A stretch of DNA of 64,000 bases, from assembly GCF_018873765.1 (NCBI RefSeq), contig NC_057925.1, positions 15,015,568-15,079,567 on the forward strand, read 5' to 3'. The translations under genes and the position numbers were made by a program. The notes under the pieces were generated by a model that was not told the origin of the DNA, did no database searches, and worked only from the letters and a program-made list of their open reading frames with translations. Position 1 is the stretch's first letter. Each line of letters opens with the position of its first letter. The DNA comes from Telopea speciosissima. Its lineage: Eukaryota > Streptophyta > Magnoliopsida > Proteales > Proteaceae. Positions 56,901-64,000 of this stretch are shown in pieces.

Positions 56901-58188
56901 TCTACCCAATCTTAAGCAACTGCCCTTCCTCAAACATCTAGACATCTACTGCTGCAGTTCGATAAAAACTGTGGGAAGCGAGTTATATGAAAATCTCTCA
57001 TCATCAGCTAATAAACAATTTCAATCATTGGAGACACTATGTATTGTATTCATGGATGAGTTGGAGGAGTGGCTCGAAGTGGTTGAAGAAGAAGGTGGAG
57101 GAGGACAATTCCCTTGCCTCCGTAGGTTGATTATAAAATATTGTCCCAAGCTAAGGATGTTCTCTCACCGCCTTCCTTCCTTACAACAGCTCCAAATTGA
57201 TGGATGTCCAAAATTGGTGGTACTTCCTAGTCTTCCATCCATTGAAAGGTTGTATTTGAACAGATGTCACCAGATAACAACTTTGTCCGGATCTGACCAT
57301 CCATCATCATCATCATCGTCGTCGTCCTCAGCACCACCATGTGTACAGAACTCATTTCCTTTCCTCCGTCAGCTAAACATTGTGAGTTGTCCCATTTTGA
57401 CAGAATTGACAGACCTCCTTCCTTCCTTGGAGTCACTTTTGATAGAAGATTGCGAAGAACTTTGTTTCCTTCCCATGCTTCCATCAGTAAAGGAGTTGAG
57501 CTTGAAGAGATGTAAGGGGATTGAATTCAAAAACAAAATGGTGCCTCATCATCTCTCATCACTTTCCTTCTTGACTATTGATTATGTGTCAGATCTCAAA
57601 TCGCTGCCCAATGGATTTATGCAACACCTGACAGCACTGCAAACATTAAATATCTATCGTTGTAGAGAGCTTACTGTTCTTTTGCAGAATGAGACTGGGC
57701 TTAATCTCCTTCCTTCCAGCCTTCAGCATTTGCAGATCTTGGGTTGTAACAACCTAGGGAAGCTACCAAAGAGCACATCTAATCTCCATTGTCTTGAAAA
57801 ACTAATTATTGATGGGGCCAAAGGACTCACATCGTTGCCTGAAGGGCTGCACAATCTAAAGTCTCTCAAAGAACTTGTAATCACAAGTTGCCCTGCTCTT
57901 GTGTCTTTCCCGGTAATAGGATTACCCAATGCAATTCAAAAATTGGTGATTAGATATTGCAAGAATCTGGAGTCACTACCCAAGGAACTACACACTCTAA
58001 CGTCTCTCCAAGAACTGGTAATCACAAGTTGCTCTGCTCTTGTGTTCTTCCCAGAAACAAGGTGGCCCACTACGCTTCGAAAATTGGATATCAAATATTG
58101 CGAGAATCTGGAGTCACGCTACCCAAGGAGCTGTAAGCATTTGAGCTTCTTAGTTATTACATTCTTGAAGGAAATTTCACAGGACTAA
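53987..58188 (+). pseudogene. CC-NBS-LRR resistance gene with in-frame TAG
   Basis: Exon 1 (53987-54331) encodes an Rx-type coiled-coil (VRLWLGDLKQLLYDAEDILD). A 263-bp GT-AG intron follows; exon 2 is 54595-58188. NB-ARC motifs are complete: P-loop GMGGAGKTT (near residue 241), LLVLDDMW kinase-2, GSKILVTTR, GLPLA, CALFPKD, and MHDL (near 573). Leucine-rich repeats continue to the end. One TAG at 56770 replaces a codon that is Q in the common VLDKLQPH motif; the same frame continues 472 codons beyond it. Just before MHD a segment is duplicated (DELFMRSFFE and EELFMKSFFE). Near 58117 a 2-base insertion relative to the previous repeat shifts the frame and ends the protein. Full length would be about 1,310 residues. 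The family detects pathogen effectors inside the cell. Alternatives are a recent pseudogene, readthrough, or a truncated 840-residue product. Confidence 0.9.
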
Positions 58189-59803
58189 CAAAATCTATTT
58201 GGCTCTCGCTAACTCTGTCTTATGGCATGTTTCTAGCTTTTCTATTGTCATCATGAGTAGGTCTGGCTGGTCAGCCCTCGGATTTGAAGAAGTAAGTCTC
58301 TTCTTCTGTGTTTATGCTTGGGTTTAACTTTTCCCCTTCATTTCTAATGTCTACTGATTCTTTTTTTTTTTTCTCTATTTCTGTTGTCATACTGACTGGT
58401 TTTCCTCCTCCATTTCCATGGAACAGATACATGAACAAGAAGCTTCAAAGTAAGTTTTTTTTTACCTGCTATAAACTTTGCCTTCTAAATCTCCTAGTTA
58501 AGGATGTTCACCTTTTCCCCTGTTTATTTTTTTTCTTTCAATTCTTGTAATCGTCAAGAGGTTTACACACTACAGTTCCTCATAGAAATTGCAACTTTGA
58601 GTGTTCTCACATTGTTTTTAACTCAAATGGATAATTATAGATTAGGATTGGCCCATGAGTTCCTATATAATCGAATTGGGTGCTAGTAGGATGTCTCTAT
58701 TGACTATCAAGTGGCTTGCCTTGAATGAACTCTGCTGGGTTTGTTGACTTGCTGATCCCCATTTGAGGCATGTTTCCTCTCTGTTCTTCGATTTTACCTT
58801 TTGAACTGTTTTTTAACCCTAACCAACCATTGTTGTTAGCATATACTTCAGATTTGCTTCCATCAAAAGTAGTTTAGAGTAGCAGAAAAGTGACAAAAAG
58901 TTTGTTGGGTTTCTTCCTTTCTTTTAGTTAATCCTTTAACTGCATTAACTTCCAAGAGAAGCAGAAAGGACCAAGGGTTCCAACAGGAATTGTATACTCA
59001 CTCTTGCTGTTATTTTTCAGGTAAGTCATGGTTAAGCATCACAATGTTGTAGCTAATGGGGCATTTCAGAAATATCTAGCAGAATTATCTCAAGATATGG
59101 TTTAACCAGCCTGCTTTCAAGACCAAAAGACTTCTTGGTAAGTACCTCCATTTAATTTTCTTTGTTCCTTCTATATTCTGATATTCTTTTACTGATTACA
59201 GTTTTAATCCTTCACTGTGCTTACTGTAGCAACATTGAAAAGTTGGCAATGCCCATTTGCCACCGTTTGTGAACACACCCCTCCAAAACAAAAAGAAATG
59301 ACAATTGATTCAATCGGAGGTCGAATTCTAAGAAAAGGGCCTAGGAGCTGTTCTGGGATGCACTGCAGTGACCATGATAGGAATGCTGAACGAGAGAGAG
59401 ACAGAGACAGGAGCAGTGATGGGGAGTACAGGGAAGTGCAGGGGAAAAAAAAATTCCCTCAAAGTTTGATATTGGTGGCCTTTAGAATGTGAAAACAGAG
59501 CTTCAAGAAGAGTCATTTATCTGGTTTGAGCCTTTTCCTCTTACCTCCCCATCACCTTTTCACTTTGGAATGTGTTTACTTTCTAGAAACAGTAGTGCCA
59601 TCTAGTTGCAATTTCTTTGCTTGACTAACCTATTTCTATTCAATAAAACTTATAATGGCCATCAGCTGGTAAAGGATCATCAGGTTTATATGATGTTGTA
59701 GCCAAAATTGGCATTTATGTAATTAGACTTTAGAAACCCATATCTGTTTTTGTTTCTTATGTTGTACTCAGCCTAATTCCATTCTAATTTATTAATTCTT
59801 GAC
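58189..59803 (+). other. R-gene 3' flank, no supported gene
   Basis: T-rich with many gtaagt and ttcag sites (for example gaagaa|gtaagt at 58289 and aacag near 58427), compatible with spliced 3' UTR exons of the resistance gene. The ORF at 59217-59492 (RERDRDRSS run) has no domain I recognise. Confidence 0.45.
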
Positions 59804-60063
<260 letters not shown>

Positions 60064-60423
60064 GGTACTATTTCCTGCAACTTCCTTGGCTATTCTGGCA
60101 CAATTAAATTTTAAACTTTCCCAAACCCTTCTTCTACAAGGGCATAACATTGTCGAAGTATGTTTTGAAGAGTTTTAACTCCTCTTTGTTCTATGTAAAC
60201 ATGATGTGGCTCAGCAAGACTCGCAGTGTGGGAAAAGCAAGTTTATAAAAAATTCTTTAGTAATATACAAATATATTTTTGGGAGAGGGTTCCCTAATAA
60301 GGCAAGGCAGTGTGGCCCTCATCAGCATTGGATCAATGGGAGCACATGCAGAAGCATCAACACCAACAGTATTTCTACCTTCTATTGGGGTTGGGGCAGT
60401 CATTTTACCCTCTATGTCTAGGC

Positions 60424-60957
60424 TAAGGGTGTCAAATCCTAGCCCGAACCGTTAAGACCAACCAAAACTGAGCAAGAAAACCTGAGACTAACGATAACAA
60501 ACCAAAAATCGAACCGAATGAAACCGATAAAAAAATAATGAGTATATAAGGTTATAAATAATTGAATTGATTTCAATATTAGTGAGCAAATTTATGGTTG
60601 TAAGGGAAATTGTTACAAATCAATGAATATGAGGTTATGAAAATAGGGAAATTGATTTGTAACAATGCTTGTTCCATTGATATCCTTTTTCAGTGTGGGG
60701 CCAATGAAATATTTTATGTAGTTGAAAAGAGAAAGATAAGAAAATAGGCACAAATCGAATCCAACTTGTTTAAAAAAACCCGGTATCGAAAGGAATCCAA
60801 ACCGCTATCAACCCGTTATCATAAACCAAAACCGACACGAAACCAAACCGCGCCGAAACTGAAACCGAAAAGTCCTTATTGGTTCGGTTTCGATCTCCCT
60901 CAAAACCACACCAAAACCGAAAAAACAGCACCGAACCCGGACCGATTGACACCCCTC
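60424..60957. mobile_element. 534-bp hAT-type MITE
   Basis: The ends taagggtgtcaa and ttgacacccctc are inverted. An 8-bp duplication (gtctaggc at 60416-60423, gtctagac at 60958-60965, one mismatch) fits hAT elements. The interior has aaccgaa- and gttcggtt-rich words near both ends and no ORF of interest. Confidence 0.75.
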
Positions 60958-61147
60958 GTCTAGACGCAAGGGTCACGTTGCCTTTCAGGTTTTTTTTTTT
61001 TTTTTTTTTTTTTCCCATATATATTTTAACTGGTTAACCATTAGACATGGTTTTAAATGTCTGTAGAAAAAATATCTTGGAACAAAAAATTTCCGTACCT
61101 ATAGGTATCTTATCTATCTAGTCTTAGGCCACAAAAGAAAATGTCAT

Positions 61148-61371
61148 GGTGAAAAAAAAGGTATTTGGGGGATTAAAATCCTCTACAGTGCGGGCTTGAG
61201 AGCTCGACATGTGGATGATGCTTCATCGAACAATGCAGGCTTGATTGACTCAGTTTTTTTTTTCAGTATCTGGGAGACATAAACCGTAGCTAAAGGAATA
61301 TTTTTGGGACTGATCAAAGCTTTTGCTTCTGTGAGAATCCTACCTAGATAAAAGATTATACGTGCTGCCCT
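61148..61371. repeat. second copy of the 26.3-kb LTR-derived repeat
   Basis: Nearly identical, same orientation, to 26341-26563 (shared: catgtggatgatgcttcat, gagacataaaccgtagctaa, gattatacgtgctgccctc). It stops abruptly where the truncated HIPL copy begins. Confidence 0.85.
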
Positions 61372-61375
61372 CAAG

Positions 61376-63200
61376 TGGATCTAACCGAGTTTTCTTAACT
61401 GATCAAATAGGTAGAATATGCTTGGCTACTGTTCCTAAAATTGGATCTGGGGAAACATTAGTACCTACTCTGTTTCTTTATTTATCAGACAGTTTATTCT
61501 GATTACCTGTTAGGGTTAATGGGTATTGCATTTCATACCAACTTTGTCCAAAATGGTCGATTCTTTGTTTCGTTCAACTGTAATAAGACTAAATGGGGTG
61601 GATGTTCTGGGAAGTGTTCATGTAATTCAGATGTCAACTGTAATCCTTCAAACTTTACTTCTACTTATGGGTTTCCTCCATGCAATTACTATTCTGTTAT
61701 CTCAGAATTCACTGCGAATGGCACCGCGTCGGCACCTTCATTGGTATGCTTCCTAACTTTTTTGTTTTTTTATGTATCTGTTATTCTTATAGTTACTGCT
61801 ACTAATTGATTCTTATTAATAATGGTTGTTTCAGGCAACAGTGGGTAACCCAGTAGAAGTTAGAAGGATATTTTCTATGGGTCTTCCTTTTGAAAATAAT
61901 CATGGGGGTCAGATTCTCTTTGGACCTTCGGATGGATATTTGTACTTAATGATGGGAGATGGTGGTGGTTATGGTGATCCTTACAATTTTGCCCAAAACA
62001 AGAAATCTTTGCTTGGAAAGATTATGAGGTTCAATGTGGATGACATTCCAAGTGAGTAGTAGTATATCATGGTAGAATAGCCTTGGGAGCTTGCTTTTGT
62101 TTCCTGTTTTTAGAACAGTCTTTTGCTTCTTTATTTCATTCTGTTTCACTGAATTTAATTTCTAGGTCATTCTTTTCACATGCTCACTCTTGTATTTTCA
62201 GGTGCAACACAAATAAATGAACTTGGTCTATGGGGAAATTATTCTATCCCCAAAGACAATGCAGTTTATGAAGACTATGAATTACTACCTGAAATTTGGG
62301 CTTTGGGACTAAGAAATCCTTGGCGTTGTGCTTTTGATCCAAAGAGGCCTTCCTATTTTCTCTGTGCAGATGATGGCGAGGTTCACAGATTTGATTTCTT
62401 CTACATGTCTTGACATGATTTAATCATTTTTTCAGCTCAGTTTCATATTTAGTTCATCAGAATTCTAATTTCTTAGTTGTTAAGTCTACCATATTCATGT
62501 TTACAAAATCATTGGAATCTTACAGGATACCTATGAAGAGGTGGATCTTATCACAAAGGGTGGAAACTATGGATGGCGTGTTTATGAGGGTCCTGTCCCT
62601 TTCAATCCTTCTCAATCTCCTGGTGGAAATACATCTGCCAACTCAATAAATCCCATCTTCCCTATAATGGGATATTACCACTCTTCTGTAAATCAGAACC
62701 TAAATTCAGGAGGGGCTCCAGGAGGGGATTCAGGAGGGGCGGCGATCATAGGTGGCTATTACTATCGGTCATGGACCGATCCATGCATGTATGGAAGGTG
62801 AGTTTGGGTGTTTTCTATCTATCCTACTTGGTTCATTAAGAACACAAATAGATTCTGTGTGGTTCATTTTAGTTATAAATTGAGTTTCAGGTACATATAT
62901 GCAGATTTTTATGGGGAAGCTATATGGGCTGGAACTGAAAACCCAGAGAACAGTGGAAACTTGACTAGCAACCTGATTCCTTTCGGTTGTGCTTATGACT
63001 CCCCAATCCAATGTAGTATCATTCCAGGAAGTCCTATCCCTGATTTGGGTTACATTTACTCAGTTGGGGAGGATAACAATATGGATGTCTATATTTTCAC
63101 CACCAGTGGTACATATAGAATTGCTCATCCCAGTCGTTGCAACTACATCTGCTCGAATGTTAATTCAGCTGCCTTTGCTGGTCCCTCAAATTGCCGTTAA
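61376..63200 (+). pseudogene. 5'-truncated HIPL copy
   Basis: Matches 12527-14352 of the complete HIPL gene. It begins in the middle of exon 3 (61376-61743) with no exon 1, exon 2 or start codon. Then come exon 4 (61835-62051), exon 5 (62202-62380), exon 6 (62526-62797) and exon 7 (62891-63200), with exon lengths and splice sites identical to the first copy. A 2-base deletion near 61490 (gacagttt for gacaaagttt) shifts exon 3. Upstream is LTR-derived repeat rather than gene sequence. The remaining exons are very close to the first copy, so the duplication is recent. Transcription is possible but not a complete protein. Confidence 0.92.
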
Positions 63201-64000
63201 TCTGGGAGCCTATTGCGGAGACAGTATTATAATCTGGTGCTTTTATTCTTTCTATTGATTGATGCTTCTACTGGGGCTTATTTTTTGAGCTCTCAGCTGA
63301 TGTTCTTGTCTCTCTATTTATTCTATCTATTTGGAAACAATTCAAATCAGTTCATTCACAGCTAAGGGAGGATATGAGAATCTAACAGGAACCCTCACCA
63401 ACCTCATTGCCCAACTGATAACTATGAGTGTTAAGTCTCCCCTTTACATGTAATCTCTATAGCTTTCTTCCTTGTTGTAGAGAAAAGAATCTCTTCTTAT
63501 ATGGGAACTTATCTACCCTTATTTTGTAGACTCGTTGTGTTTGGATTATAACAGCAGAATTCTTCCCCAATGGCTCTATACTAGAGACTGAAGTTTCCTC
63601 AAACGCTCAAATTAATGTCATTAAGGTATCAGAGCCTATTGGATAGTTTGTGAGAGATAATCTTGTGAAATTAAACCACCTATTTTGGTGGGTTCTTTTG
63701 TTATGCAAGAAGGGTTGTTTTCTTGATGCTTTGTAGTCTCTAGCATTGACTAAAGAAGATTGTAATCTCATTATTTATAATAGTGATGTATTTATTTGGA
63801 CGGAGTCCCGTGGCTATTCTTGTTCATATTGGAAGGGGTTTTCATGTTAAAAATTGATGTGTTCTTTTTTGGTTTGCCTGATTTGATTTATCTGTATTAT
63901 TACATTTGCGGGTTTTAATTTTTTCTGCAGCTCCATTGACTTCCGCAAAGTCTGGGAAATGATGTATTTTTCCCAAAAATTAGTATCAATGCAAGGTTCT
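63201..64000. other. duplicated HIPL 3' flank, continues past window
   Basis: Colinear with 14353-15145 with small indels (an added gggaacttat-like word near 63503, a 7-base loss near 63297). The match is still running at the window end. Confidence 0.8.

Noticed and set aside
61826-63200. Second functional HIPL gene
   Set aside because: It lacks exons 1-2 and half of exon 3, has no start codon, and has a 2-base deletion in exon 3.

Overview
This window is nuclear DNA from a flowering plant. The evidence is spliced genes with GT-AG introns, a CC-NBS-LRR resistance gene, a plant HIPL (hedgehog-interacting-protein-like) gene, and plant transposable elements of nearly every class. The species cannot be fixed from the sequence, but the repeats and AT-rich introns do not look like a grass. 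Host genes occupy only about 10% of the window; the rest is nested transposon sequence.

Layout. 1-11.4 kb: repeats and MITEs (a degraded Ty3/gypsy pol piece on the minus strand, a 120-bp hairpin, a 169-bp MITE with 9-bp target duplications, a SINE with a 13-bp target duplication, a 1.85-kb inverted-repeat element). 11.6-14.4 kb: an apparently intact seven-exon HIPL gene. 15.2-25.5 kb: a non-autonomous LTR element (TSD tatac) split by a 6.4-kb Mutator-like element (TSD taatattaa). The latter carries a broken MuDR-type transposase on the minus strand and a convergent small GRF zinc-finger ORF on the plus strand. 25.6-28.1 kb: copia and gypsy relics and two MITEs. 28-47.9 kb: an L1-type LINE interrupted three times, by a foldback Mutator-like element (TSD tggtttttt), a solo LTR (TSD ctgtg) and a 12.3-kb Tat/Ogre-like LTR element (TSD ctcat). 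The LTR element has a degraded gag, no visible pol, and three large tandem arrays. 48-53.5 kb: MITEs, a LINE scrap and an LRR-kinase scrap. 54.0-58.2 kb: a CC-NBS-LRR gene broken by one in-frame TAG. 59.8-60.1 kb: a CDC48-like AAA ATPase scrap. 60.4-61.0 kb: a hAT-type MITE. 61.4-64.0 kb: a 5'-truncated second copy of the HIPL gene, running off the window end.

Functional reading. Only the first HIPL gene (extracellular, glucose/sorbosone-dehydrogenase-like fold) and the small GRF ORF look able to give full products. The resistance gene retains every NB-ARC motif but needs readthrough, or is a pseudogene. The two HIPL copies lie 48.85 kb apart in direct orientation and are nearly identical. 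The second copy's left breakpoint falls exactly where an LTR-derived repeat ends. The least explained structure is the 43.0-44.3 kb array inside the gag-only element: successive units carry short hairpins whose two arms change together while the loop stays nearly constant.
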